Origin: a virus
Length of the DNA stretch: 36,721 nucleotides
Reading direction: 5' to 3' (one strand)
Virus record (IMG/VR): IMGVR_UViG_3300046010_013454
Location: 1-36,721 of that record
Shown here: one piece after another, positions 7,094-13,957 of the stretch
Numbering within the stretch: position 1 is the first letter of the stretch
Layout of the letters: each line of letters starts with the position of its first letter
The notes under the pieces: model-generated
Seen by the model: the letters and a program-made list of their open reading frames with translations, nothing else
What the model was told of the DNA's origin: nothing
Databases searched by the model: none
Program-made: the position numbers and the translations under genes

Positions 7094-7269
7094 AGCGCAA
7101 AAAGCCTAGTGAAGACACTCTGATGGTGACTACTGGGATTAGGAATAAAACCGTTTTTCTTGAGGTTGAATGCCCTGATTCGGTTACTTGCGGAAAGGTT
7201 TTGGCATTGGTTGATTTCTGGGTTGATGGACTTAAAAAATCAAAGGAGAAAGGTGATGGATCTGATTAG
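7090..7269 (+). CDS. Small hypothetical early protein
   Basis: The 59-residue frame starts with GTG at 7090, which overlaps the previous TGA (GTGA); a TTG at 7075 is the weaker choice. It begins with a basic patch (KRKKPSED). It then has alternating strand-like residues (TVFLEVECPDSVTCGKVLAL) and a basic C-terminal helix. The last 14 bases overlap the next gene's start. It is short, but the tight junctions at both ends support it. Function is unknown. Confidence 0.55.
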   Translation: MKRKKPSEDTLMVTTGIRNKTVFLEVECPDSVTCGKVLALVDFWVDGLKKSKEKGDGSD

Positions 7270-7717
7270 ATTGGATACTTTGGAAGTGTTTCATGTGGTT
7301 GAGCAATTTATTCGCGATGCTGAAGAGCGTGAGCTTGATCTGTCAATCCCAATGCTGGATAGATTGCCTAGAAAGAATGTGCGGAGCCGTACTGCTAGGG
7401 AAGTGCAAGAGGCTTTGGCTAAGCGGATGCTGGCTAAGTATGAGGCTGCGATCACCGAAATCTATGATTTGCGGACTGAATCTGCTAGAAACCTTGGCAA
7501 GGCTTTTGAGCCGCCTCACTTGACTGATTCACCTAATGTTTTGCGCCGCCACATCACGGATTGCGATCGGCGGATTGCCTCTCTGATTGAAGAGGCTCAT
7601 ATATTTGCTCTCCAGTTTGGCTGGAGCCTGACAGGAGGCTTTGAGCCTGAAACCAAGGAATACAAGTTTGAGATCTCCAAGATGTCTGAAGTATTCCAAC
7701 AAAGGAGGGCTGCATAA
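7256..7717 (+). CDS. Hypothetical helical early protein
   Basis: The ATG at 7256 is chosen because it follows a strong ribosome binding site (AAAGGAGAAAGGTG). The open frame extends upstream, but that part is out-of-frame overlap with the preceding gene. The 153-residue product is mostly helical, rich in Arg, Glu and Leu (VEQFIRDAEERELDL, KRMLAKYEAAITEIYDLRTE). No catalytic motif is visible. The stop overlaps the next ATG (TAATG). It might be a structural or nucleic-acid-binding early protein; Mu has several such unknowns in its semi-essential region. Confidence 0.65.
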   Translation: MDLIRLDTLEVFHVVEQFIRDAEERELDLSIPMLDRLPRKNVRSRTAREVQEALAKRMLAKYEAAITEIYDLRTESARNLGKAFEPPHLTDSPNVLRRHITDCDRRIASLIEEAHIFALQFGWSLTGGFEPETKEYKFEISKMSEVFQQRRAA

Positions 7718-8088
7718 TGCCACTCGCTTGTTTGTCGGAAGTGCGCGATCCTGCGCTATTTGATGAAGTCTTTCACCTGCATTGCACCTATCAAGCTCAA
7801 ATCCCCAATATTGCCGAAAACTATGTCAGGTCGCTTTGGGGTAAGCCTGCCGTTATTTTCGCTGAGCGCCCTGATAAGCAGGTTGTTCTCTCAAATGGCA
7901 TGACGGCTACACAGATGGTTTTGCAAAGATGCGATCGCACTCACTTCAAAACTTTTGTTGAGATTTGCGACGGTGTGACTAATACGAAGGAGCGCCATCA
8001 CGTTGCTTGGATTCTTTGCAAGATGCTCAAGCGCGGGCGTGTGCAAAGGATTGGTAAGCGTCCTCATTGTATGTATCGGTTGGTTTAG
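7717..8088 (+). CDS. Hypothetical protein with C-terminal winged helix
   Basis: The 123-residue protein has an N-terminal part with several His and Cys (VFHLHCTYQAQI). Its C-terminal half (about 75-123) reads as a winged helix, ending KRGRVQRIGKRPHCMYRLV with two strands forming the wing. This closing pattern is shared with neighbouring early proteins at 6237 and 8140, suggesting a duplicated family. Start overlaps upstream TAA. A GC-rich hairpin follows the stop. Confidence 0.6.
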   Translation: MPLACLSEVRDPALFDEVFHLHCTYQAQIPNIAENYVRSLWGKPAVIFAERPDKQVVLSNGMTATQMVLQRCDRTHFKTFVEICDGVTNTKERHHVAWILCKMLKRGRVQRIGKRPHCMYRLV

Positions 8089-8090
8089 AT

Positions 8091-8109
8091 CCCCCCTTGC
8101 AAAGGGGGG
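8091..8109. repeat. GC-rich palindrome, cyanobacterial REP-like element
   Basis: CCCCCCTT, GCA and AAGGGGGG form a perfect eight-base stem. It sits between two early genes with no T tract. Its sequence style (CCCC...CTT...AAGG...GGGG) matches two longer palindromes found inside coding sequences at 8930 and 9805. It is probably a member of a short interspersed palindrome family. Confidence 0.6.
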
Positions 8110-8139
8110 CTTTGGATAAATTATTTAAGGAGTAAGAAG

Positions 8140-8580
8140 ATGAATGATTTGGAGTATTTGCAACGGGCTATTTATCGGCAATTTCCCCGTGATGCGAAGG
8201 GGCTTTTGAAGGTTTCGCAAGTGACTAAAGAATTGGTGCAGACTTGGGTTGAGGCAAATAGATTTGATAAGGATCAGCCCAATTATGTTGAGTTGGATGT
8301 GTATGCGGCTTTGAATGAGCGGCTTGATTTTGATGAGTGGCGATCGATGCGGAGTATCTGTGAGGGTTTCACTTCGCTGGAGGCTGCCAAGGTTAGCTCA
8401 AGGATGAGCAAGTTTGTGGCTAGGGGCTTCATTGAGAGATCTGGATCTTCGGCTGGCAGCTATCGGTATCGCCTTGTGAGGTTGTTGGTGAGGATGCGTG
8501 GTCATTATCAGAAGGCTAAGGCTCCTGATTCGGCGCTGGATAAGTTGAAGGCTAAGGAAGTTGCGGCGAGGTATGCGTGA
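8140..8580 (+). CDS. Winged-helix early protein
   Basis: The 146-residue protein has a good ribosome binding site (AAGGAGTAAGAAG) before ATG 8140. The central section (about 62-112) fits a winged helix: SICEGFTSLEAAKVSSRMS is the helix-turn-recognition part. ARGFIERSGSSAGSYRYRLV forms the wing. A basic C-terminal tail follows. It is another member of the wHTH cluster following the ATPase. DNA or RNA binding is likely, but the target is unknown. Confidence 0.65.
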   Translation: MNDLEYLQRAIYRQFPRDAKGLLKVSQVTKELVQTWVEANRFDKDQPNYVELDVYAALNERLDFDEWRSMRSICEGFTSLEAAKVSSRMSKFVARGFIERSGSSAGSYRYRLVRLLVRMRGHYQKAKAPDSALDKLKAKEVAARYA

Positions 8581-9065
8581 TGCGTGATCCTTTGGCGGCG
8601 AAGTTTGAAAAGACGCTCGACCCTTGGCAGCGATCGGCTAGGAAGTTTGATTTCGAGCCTGAGTTTGTGAAGTGGATTCAGAAGTATCTGGAGAAGCTGG
8701 AATGCATTTCTGAGTTGGTGATGGCTAAATCTTGGATTAATGGAGCGAATTTTAATGAAAAACGGCACGATGACTGCACTCTCCAATGGGAGGCTTTCCA
8801 AGAGTCAATTGCAAGTAGACCTGCACTTAAGGCTGTTGTGGCTAACCCTTCTGAGCTTTGCGGCGTTGGTGATTCTGCCCATGAATCTGTTGATCATCGT
8901 GCTGATCATGCCTCGGTGACCTCCCCTAGCCCCTCCTTGGAAGGAGGGGGACAGGATTTGCCTGACCAGTTCAAGAGATTGGATGGCGAATCGGCGCAGG
9001 ATTATCGGGCGCGGATGGCGCGGATTGTTTCGGAAAGTATTAAGAAAGTTGGGAGTTGGTCATGA
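8580..9065 (+). CDS. Hypothetical protein carrying an in-frame palindrome insertion
   Basis: The 161-residue product begins at ATG 8580 (TGATG overlap); GTG 8577 is an alternative. The N-terminal 50 residues are helical (WQRSARKFDFEPEFVKWIQK). Residues near 114-123 (SPSPSLEGGG) are encoded by a GC-rich palindrome (8930-8949) unlike its surroundings and look inserted in frame. The C-terminus, with KRLDGESAQDYRARM, resembles a short conserved tail. It overlaps the methyltransferase start by 4 bases (ATGA). Function is unknown. Confidence 0.6.
   Translation: MRDPLAAKFEKTLDPWQRSARKFDFEPEFVKWIQKYLEKLECISELVMAKSWINGANFNEKRHDDCTLQWEAFQESIASRPALKAVVANPSELCGVGDSAHESVDHRADHASVTSPSPSLEGGGQDLPDQFKRLDGESAQDYRARMARIVSESIKKVGSWS
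8930..8949. repeat. Palindromic repeat inserted inside a coding sequence
   Basis: The arms CCCCTCCTT and AAGGAGGGG flank a GG centre, preceded by CTCCCCTAG. The stretch encodes SPSPSLEGGG in frame. Closely related to the element at 9805-9829, both having the AGCCCCTC core. Such in-frame palindromes are known as mobile REP-like elements in several bacteria; a short Pro/Ser/Gly linker is a tolerated product. Confidence 0.7.
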
Positions 9066-10588
9066 TTACAAAGATTGAGTTGCAAGAGCCTGAAAAGATG
9101 GCTATTGGTGAGGTCAAAGACGAGCTGATCATGAGGTTGCATGATGCGTTTTTGCTATTTCGCGAAGATCAGTATCATGTATCGGCTAAGGCGTTTGGTG
9201 ATGCTGAGAGCGGGGTTAAGGATGGTGATTTTTCTGAATCATTGAAGGCGCTTAAACCTTGGCTGGATGATTTGGGTAAGAGCCAATCTGAGAATGCTTC
9301 TCGGATACAGGATTTGTTTGATCGCCTTGTTTCCTGGAAGAAGCAACCAGCATCTTTAGCTCTTGCTACTGTTGAGCAGTTTGAACTTATTGAAACTGAG
9401 GTGGTTGATGAGTTTGGGATGTCTCAAAGTGATGTTGAGCGGTTGACTCAGCTTGAGTTTGCGATTGATAAGGGTCGGACGCTGATTGGTGACTCTTTGC
9501 GTGAGATTCGGGATGCTGGTTTGTATAAGCAGTACGGCACTTTTGAGCAGTACTGTGAGAAAAAATGGGGCTTTTCTAAGTCTCGCGCTTATCAGCTTAT
9601 TGGTGAGGCTAAGGTTGTCCACAATTTGTTGGCAAGTGGGATTGAGCCTGATGCTTTGCCTGAGAACGAGGGACAGGCTAGGGCTTTGGCGGCTGTGCCT
9701 CCTGAGAAACAGGCTGATGTGTGGAAGCAGGCTAGTGCTGAGGGTAAGGCGACGGCGGCGAAGATTAAGGCGATCGCTAGTGGGGGATCTGCCCTCACCC
9801 CCAGCCCCTCTCCCAGTGGGGGAGAGGGGGGCAAGAGTAGCCCTGAGATGATTGATGTTTCTATTAGCTATAAAACCCATGGTGTTTTGTCGATGAATCC
9901 TGTCCCTGATGGGTTTATTGAGTTCAATGGCTATGTGATCCCAGTTGGGGAAGCTAAGGCGACTCAAAAGGCTTTGAATAAGGCTTTAGCGGCGCTAGAT
10001 CAGGCTCAAGATGATGATGGCGACTGGGATAAGAATCTTTGGGAGACTCCTGACAATATTGCTAGGGCGATCGCTAATTTGCTTCGTGGTGGGCAGTCGA
10101 TTTGTGAGCCTTGTGCTGGGTCTGGACAGATTGCTAAGGCGATCGCCTCTCTTTTTGAGGAAAAGGGCTGGGAGTATGAGCTTACGGCTATTGAAATCCT
10201 GAAAGAACGGGCGGCGAAGCTTGAGGATAATCGCTATTTCTCTATTGACGCGAACTTTTTAGAGTTTGATTTTGGGTCTGATACTTTTGATGTGGTTGTT
10301 ACCAATCCACCTTTTGATAGGGGATTGGAAATCTTAGAGAAGTCGCTATCTCTTTTGAATATCTCAGGGCGGTGTTTGTTCTTGCTGCCGATCGCTTATT
10401 TCCAAACCCAAGAAAGGGCTAAGCAATTTGCGGGTATGGGCGCTTACATCCACAGGATTTATCCGATTGTGGGTCGCGTTGCTTATCTCAAGAATGGGAT
10501 TCCTGAGAGTGGCAGGCAGTGCGAAGATGCGATTTTTGATATTCGCAGGGGCAAAAGTTTGAATGGTGTGGAGTTTATATGGCAGTAA
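9062..10588 (+). CDS. ParB-like/HTH domain fused to adenine-type DNA methyltransferase
   Basis: ATG 9062 overlaps the previous TGA; 508 residues. Residues about 120-240 form a ParB/DUF3102-like helical part (LIGDSLREIRDAGLYKQYGT, WGFSKSRAYQLIGEAKVV), a host-factor-like DNA-binding module. A linker containing TPSPSPSGGEGG (about 246-257) is encoded by a palindromic repeat. From about 323 a class I methyltransferase follows: EPCAGSGQIA (349-358, SAM-binding motif I) and NPPF (415-418, catalytic motif IV of N6-adenine or N4-cytosine enzymes). It probably protects phage DNA from restriction, the job done by Mom in Mu, or marks GATC-type sites. Target specificity cannot be read. Confidence 0.85.
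   Translation: MITKIELQEPEKMAIGEVKDELIMRLHDAFLLFREDQYHVSAKAFGDAESGVKDGDFSESLKALKPWLDDLGKSQSENASRIQDLFDRLVSWKKQPASLALATVEQFELIETEVVDEFGMSQSDVERLTQLEFAIDKGRTLIGDSLREIRDAGLYKQYGTFEQYCEKKWGFSKSRAYQLIGEAKVVHNLLASGIEPDALPENEGQARALAAVPPEKQADVWKQASAEGKATAAKIKAIASGGSALTPSPSPSGGEGGKSSPEMIDVSISYKTHGVLSMNPVPDGFIEFNGYVIPVGEAKATQKALNKALAALDQAQDDDGDWDKNLWETPDNIARAIANLLRGGQSICEPCAGSGQIAKAIASLFEEKGWEYELTAIEILKERAAKLEDNRYFSIDANFLEFDFGSDTFDVVVTNPPFDRGLEILEKSLSLLNISGRCLFLLPIAYFQTQERAKQFAGMGAYIHRIYPIVGRVAYLKNGIPESGRQCEDAIFDIRRGKSLNGVEFIWQ
9805..9829. repeat. Palindromic repeat inserted inside methyltransferase gene
   Basis: CCCCTCTCCC and GGGAGAGGGG form a ten-base perfect stem with loop AGTGG, preceded by CCCTCACCCCCAG. 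It encodes a Pro/Ser/Gly linker between the ParB-like and methyltransferase domains. The word series resembles the CCTCACCCCCAGCCCCTCTC family scattered in cyanobacterial genomes (recalled, not searched). Confidence 0.75.
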
Positions 10589-10920
10589 AGAAGCCGTCAA
10601 AGCCTAAACCTTCCGAGCCGCCAAAGGCTGATCCTAGTTATTTATGCCTTAGATGTTCTTGCAATATCTGTAAAAACTGCAAGGAAATCGCTGCCGAACA
10701 TGAGTATATATCTGGCTTTCGAGTTTGGGAGCTTTATGACATGCAGCAAGATTTACGTCGCAAGGACATCAGGATCGAATTGCTGGAAGAGAATTCAAGG
10801 TTTTGGCAGGAAATTGCGCTAAAGCCTTACCCTGAAATACTTGCAGCTTATCTAAAATCTGAGGCTGACAAGAGAAACAGGAAGTTTGAAAGGGCTTTGA
10901 AGAGACTGGACAAAATGTAG
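10579..10920 (+). CDS. Small cysteine-cluster protein
   Basis: The 113-residue protein starts inside the end of the methyltransferase gene. A Lys/Pro-rich head (KKPSKPKPSEPPK) is followed by CLRCSCNICKNC at about residues 23-34, five cysteines in C-x2-C-x-C-x2-C-x2-C. That is enough for a zinc knuckle. The rest is a basic, coiled helix. Position next to the modification gene invites comparison with Mu Com, a small zinc protein that enables mom translation. The Cys spacing is not Com's usual one, so this is only a suggestion. Confidence 0.6.
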   Translation: MAVKKPSKPKPSEPPKADPSYLCLRCSCNICKNCKEIAAEHEYISGFRVWELYDMQQDLRRKDIRIELLEENSRFWQEIALKPYPEILAAYLKSEADKRNRKFERALKRLDKM

Positions 10921-10929
10921 CTAACGAAA

Positions 10930-10979
10930 CGCGATCGCATTTTAGGCGATCGCGTCTGACAGGGGCTTTAGACCTGTCA
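10930..10979. other. Two consecutive hairpins in an early intergenic gap
   Basis: CGCGATCGC, a seven-base loop and GCGATCGCG (10930-10954, two HIP1 octamers) are followed by TGACAGG, nine bases and CCTGTCA (10957-10979). No T run follows, so full termination is unlikely. They may be processing sites or an attenuator before the next early genes. Confidence 0.5.
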
Positions 10980-11004
10980 CTGATGAGTTTTAAGGAAAGG
11001 AAAA

Positions 11005-11550
11005 ATGGAAACTGAAATTCAAGTTCAACTCCCAGTGCAAGTACCAGAATGGGCGCAGACTGCGAAGAAGCGGATTATTTATGATCCTAATTTGCCAGTT
11101 CGATATCAGTTTGATGGGTCTGAAGGTGTTTATCGCAGTGATAGCGAGACTTTTGATTCTTTGATTATTCAGCCTTTGTTGGTGCGTACTGTGCAGAATT
11201 CGATCCGATATGGGCGTGAGGCTCAAACTTGGATGGATTTGGCGTTTGTTGATGAGAGTGGTATGGCTGCCATCCTCTCTCTGAACAAAAACAGCATCAA
11301 CAAGATGTCTAAGTTTCTTGGAAAATTGCAGCAGGATGGCATCCCCATGCAGGCTATCAAGTTGGTGATGCAATCAGAGAAAGTCACGGTCAAGGTCAAG
11401 AGCGAGGATGAGGAGTATTCTGGCTGGGGTAGCTACTTTGTGGTTTTACCTGACGAATATGAGTTCGTTCAGCCTGAAGACTTTGAGGCGGCTAATGAGG
11501 TCGTTCAAAGGTTTATCTGGAATTTGATTGGTGAGGTGAGACGTGCGTGA
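11005..11550 (+). CDS. Hypothetical early protein, mixed alpha/beta
   Basis: The 181-residue protein follows a good ribosome binding site (AAGGAAAGG). It has alternating strands and helices, including KRIIYDPNLPVRYQFDG, a central segment SLNKNSINKMSKFLGKL, and an acidic C-terminus. It contains no cysteine or visible active site. The place just before gemA in the early operon corresponds to Mu's semi-essential region (gam and neighbours), though it has no Gam-like coiled coil. A nucleic-acid-binding accessory role is possible. I do not recognise the family. Confidence 0.6.
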   Translation: METEIQVQLPVQVPEWAQTAKKRIIYDPNLPVRYQFDGSEGVYRSDSETFDSLIIQPLLVRTVQNSIRYGREAQTWMDLAFVDESGMAAILSLNKNSINKMSKFLGKLQQDGIPMQAIKLVMQSEKVTVKVKSEDEEYSGWGSYFVVLPDEYEFVQPEDFEAANEVVQRFIWNLIGEVRRA

Positions 11551-11995
11551 CCTTGAGAGAAACTTGATAGCCAAGATCCACTTGGCAAAGAAGGATCTTG
11601 GCTTTGATGACGATCGCTATCGGGCGCTTTTGATGGGTGTCACTGGCAAAAGTAGCTGTAGGGATATGACCTATCTAGAGCTAGTAGATGTTTTGGATGC
11701 CTTTGTTAAAGAGGGTTTTGTGGTCACGGTGAAGAAAAAGCCTTCGCGATCGGGCAAGCCTGAAACGGCAACTCGCAAGATCGAGAATACACCAGGACAA
11801 AAGAAGATCTTTAAACTTTGGTTTCTGTTGGCTGACGCGGGTTTCACTAATCGGGGTGCTAGATATCTGAATGCTTTCATCAAAAAGCAAACTGGCATCG
11901 AGGCGATCGAGTGGGTGAAGTCTGCAAACGATGAGAGGGCTGTGATTGAGGCTCTGAAGGGTTGGGCAAAAAATAAAGGAGTAACGCTGAAATGA
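11543..11995 (+). CDS. gemA: GemA-like protein (Mu gp16, DUF1018)
   Basis: The start is GTG 11543, overlapping the upstream gene by 8 bases; 150 residues. The N-terminus matches the gp16/DUF1018 pattern: a helix (IAKIHLAKKDLGFDDDRY), then RALLMGVTGKSSCRDMT and LVDVLDAF. A C-terminal helical domain has a conserved KIFKLWFLLADAG stretch. In Mu, GemA modulates host gene expression and DNA topology or gyrase at late times. It sits in the last third of the early operon, as in Mu, shortly before the Mor-like gene. Confidence comes from the N-terminal motif and gene order. Confidence 0.85.
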   Translation: MRDLERNLIAKIHLAKKDLGFDDDRYRALLMGVTGKSSCRDMTYLELVDVLDAFVKEGFVVTVKKKPSRSGKPETATRKIENTPGQKKIFKLWFLLADAGFTNRGARYLNAFIKKQTGIEAIEWVKSANDERAVIEALKGWAKNKGVTLK

Positions 11996-12348
11996 AATAT
12001 TTAGTTATTTCGATTCCTGTTGATGAGGAAATTAAAAGTTGTGTAAGGCAGATTGGGCTTAGGATGTGTACCCTGAATCATGATATTGCTGTAGCTGCAA
12101 CAGAAAATAATCCTGATTTGCTTTTTGATGCTTTTGCAGGGATCGGCAATGGCGAAGGTGAAGAGTATTCTTTTGGGCTTGAACTTACTGCGGATGAGCC
12201 TGTTGCGGGTCAGCGTGTGGGCGATTCCAATGCTCGTAAGTTGTCTGAGATAAGCCTTGGCTATGCCCCAGAAGAAGGATTTGTTAATCCGCTAACGCTG
12301 CCAAAGGATTCAGGTATTGAGATATCTGAGTTGGAGGTGATGGGATGA
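11992..12348 (+). CDS. Hypothetical early protein
   Basis: This 118-residue protein starts MKYLVISIPVDEEIKS and overlaps GemA by ATGA. It is acidic overall, with a predicted beta strand at the N-terminus and no metal or catalytic motif. It ends overlapping the next gene (ATGA). Codon use resembles the neighbours. Function is unknown; being locked between coupled genes supports that it is expressed. Confidence 0.6.
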   Translation: MKYLVISIPVDEEIKSCVRQIGLRMCTLNHDIAVAATENNPDLLFDAFAGIGNGEGEEYSFGLELTADEPVAGQRVGDSNARKLSEISLGYAPEEGFVNPLTLPKDSGIEISELEVMG

Positions 12349-12743
12349 GAAAGATTTGGATGTGGTTTGTTGAAAGGGCTTTGGTGTTTTGGTATTTCTT
12401 GCGGTGGTTCTTTGGGATTGATGCGATCGAGCCTGAAAATACTGAGCATTTGCCTACAATCCTTGAATTGAGGCATGAGAATCTTGAGCTTCAGGCTAAG
12501 AATGAAAAGCTGTTGGAAATTCTGGAAAACCTGACTGATTCGGGCTTTTATGATGACCCTGCGGATGTTGATTTGGAGCGTTTGAAGTCGCAATTTGGGA
12601 TGTTTTTTGTTAGATCTGGGCTGGATGTCTTGCCTAATGAAGAGTTTCACTTCCTGCGAAAGACGTTTTTAGATAGTTTGTCCTGTGCGTTTATGTTGGG
12701 TGCTAAGAAAAATGGCGATCGAGCTACCAAGTCCACCAGTTGA
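12345..12743 (+). CDS. Hypothetical membrane-anchored coiled-coil protein
   Basis: The 132-residue protein has a Trp/Phe-rich hydrophobic N-terminus (about 4-26, MWFVERALVFWYFLRWFFGI), probably a membrane anchor or amphipathic helix. A coiled-coil stretch follows (about 40-66, ELRHENLELQAKNEKLLEIL), then a helical C-terminus. Such a layout is seen in Rz-like and other envelope proteins, so a host-membrane or lysis role cannot be excluded. The aromatic composition is unusual. It overlaps both neighbours. Confidence 0.55.
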   Translation: MRKIWMWFVERALVFWYFLRWFFGIDAIEPENTEHLPTILELRHENLELQAKNEKLLEILENLTDSGFYDDPADVDLERLKSQFGMFFVRSGLDVLPNEEFHFLRKTFLDSLSCAFMLGAKKNGDRATKSTS

Positions 12744-13005
12744 CCTCTCTGCGATTTTTTCGCAGATTGAGACGGATTGTGAGGCGATCGCATTGCTTCA
12801 GGTGAAGGCAAGGCTAGCCGCCTATACGGAGGCGGTGGGAAAGTTGGATGGGAATAAGTACCAGAAATGGCAACATTTACCCGTGAAGGCGCTAAATAGC
12901 CTTGCTGCGAAGCTGAAGAAAGAGCTAGAGGTGCTGACCACTGTTGAGAAGCCCAAAGCGATCGCGCCTCCTGTCGATGTTACTAAGTCTGATGATTTTT
13001 TCTAG
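12712..13005 (+). CDS. Hypothetical helical early protein
   Basis: ATG 12712 (MAIELPSPPVDL) is chosen; the frame is open nine codons further but that would deepen the overlap. The 97-residue product is mostly helical (ALLQVKARLAAYTEAVGKL, LAAKLKKELEVL) with a Pro-rich joint and an acidic tail ending DDFF. Such a DDFF-type acidic tip resembles tips of SSB-like tails, but no OB fold is evident. It overlaps the previous gene by 32 bases, more than usual in this operon. Confidence 0.55.
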   Translation: MAIELPSPPVDLSAIFSQIETDCEAIALLQVKARLAAYTEAVGKLDGNKYQKWQHLPVKALNSLAAKLKKELEVLTTVEKPKAIAPPVDVTKSDDFF

Positions 13006-13013
13006 AGGTGGAA

Positions 13014-13247
13014 ATGAAGAGAGTGCCTAATAATTGGGTTTTCCTGCATGAAGTTTCTTATGAGGTTCTCCCAAAGAAAATTACTAAGATCTTTATCTAC
13101 AGTGCTGGTGATGTGTTTGGGGCTTACTTGCCGATTAATTGCTACATGGTCACGGCTAGCACTCAGGCTGAGGTTATTAATGAGTGTAAGGCGGAGTGCG
13201 ATCGCTACTTTGAGAAAGAGAAAATCCTTGACGATATTCCTTTTTGA
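13014..13247 (+). CDS. Small hypothetical protein, last gene of early operon
   Basis: ATG 13014 follows AGAGGTG (13004-13010), a good ribosome site; a GTG at 13008 would lie within it. The 77-residue protein is predicted as strands, then a helix (TQAEVINECKAECDRYFEKE), with three cysteines. It is the final gene before the strong terminator at 13257. Function is unknown. Confidence 0.55.
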   Translation: MKRVPNNWVFLHEVSYEVLPKKITKIFIYSAGDVFGAYLPINCYMVTASTQAEVINECKAECDRYFEKEKILDDIPF

Positions 13248-13256
13248 TTAAATATT

Positions 13257-13293
13257 AAAAAAGCCTAGAAACACCGTGTTTCTAGGCTTTTTT
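13257..13293. terminator. Strong terminator closing the early operon
   Basis: An extended stem (AAAAAAGCCTAGAAACAC and its complement) has almost no loop and ends in six T. It is symmetrical, so it can act in both directions. The next ATG (13295) begins one base after the stem, leaving no room for a promoter between them. Confidence 0.9.
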
Positions 13294-13294
13294 A

Positions 13295-13699
13295 ATGACT
13301 ATAATTGAAAGTGTTGCGTGGTATAGGGTGCGAATGGAACGCTTACTACCAGAGAGCTTAAAAGATATCTCGGATGCGATCGGCTTTGATAAGGTGATGC
13401 TGATCGTGCGGGAATACGGTGGGCAAAGGCTTTGGATACCTAAGCAACCAACCCTTGATTGGGTTTTGTTGCCGATTTTGGATTACGATGCGGCTTACAA
13501 GCTGGCGAAGTTGTGCGGTGGTTCGCAGATTGAAGTGCCTAGTTGCAAGTTTTTGGAGTTGGAAGAGCGTAATCAGAGGATTAGAAGCGATCGCGCTACT
13601 CACAGCATTGAGGCTTTGGCTAAGAAGTACAATCTGCATCGGGGTTGGATTCGCAAGATTTTGCGCTGTGATACCGCGCTAGCCTGTCAGCGTTCCTAG
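13295..13699 (+). CDS. mor: Mor/C-family middle or late transcription activator
   Basis: The 134-residue frame has the Mor family layout: a dimerisation part with FDKVMLIVREYGGQRLWIPK (31-50), matching the usual GG...YIP segment. A C-terminal helix-turn-helix follows (about 103-124, SIEALAKKYNLHRGWIRKIL). Mor and C activate Mu middle and late promoters through dyad sites. Start is uncertain: ATG 13295 touches the terminator stem, whereas ATG 13334 (residue 14) gives a leader of about 40 bases. Expression must come from readthrough or a promoter inside the preceding genes. The 3' end is overlapped antisense by a zinc-finger frame. Confidence 0.85.
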   Translation: MTIIESVAWYRVRMERLLPESLKDISDAIGFDKVMLIVREYGGQRLWIPKQPTLDWVLLPILDYDAAYKLAKLCGGSQIEVPSCKFLELEERNQRIRSDRATHSIEALAKKYNLHRGWIRKILRCDTALACQRS

Positions 13700-13835
13700 T
13701 CTCGCGGTTTCGCTCTTCGTAGTCGCGATCGCTTAGCAGTTTTTTGGCGGCTTTGCGGACTGATTGCGAGTAGCAGGCATTGCATAGACCTTTTGCGTAA
13801 TGTTTGCGATCGGGGTGACAGACAGCGAATCTCAT
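13620..13835 (-). CDS. Small zinc-finger protein, endonuclease VII N-terminus-like
   Basis: The 71-residue frame begins MRFAVCHPDRKHYAKGLC and continues NACY, the C-H-P-D-R...A-K-G-L-C-x2-C-Y signature common at the start of phage recombination endonuclease VII and HNH proteins. The catalytic domain is absent, so this is a stub or remnant; residues after about 45 lie antisense to the mor 3' end and look meaningless. The N-terminal part is convincing as coding; full-length function is doubtful. It runs opposite to its neighbours. Confidence 0.5.
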   Translation of the reverse strand: MRFAVCHPDRKHYAKGLCNACYSQSVRKAAKKLLSDRDYEERNRETRNADRLARYHSAKSCESNPDADCTS

Positions 13836-13855
13836 AAAATTTCTTTGGGTAGGGG

Positions 13856-13883
13856 TTGACAGATGCTATACGGTTAGTATACA
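13856..13883 (+). promoter_or_regulatory. Promoter with internal palindrome
   Basis: TTGACA (13856-13861), 16 bases and TATACA (13878-13883) make a near-consensus promoter. Within it lies TATAC-GGTTA-GTATA (13867-13881), a perfect inverted repeat between and over the boxes, the position of a repressor operator. TAGTATACA recurs in the XRE/antirepressor promoter region at 15615. It should drive the small genes from 13958. Confidence 0.7.
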
Positions 13884-13957
13884 TTATTTCTCATGGATGG
13901 GACAGGAGCCGCTACAAACCTCCTGAGCCGCCTAATCGACACATTACTTTCAAGACA

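Noticed and set aside
9356-9967. 203-residue minus-strand frame
   Set aside because: It is the mirror of the methyltransferase gene, low-complexity and without a start signal or motif.
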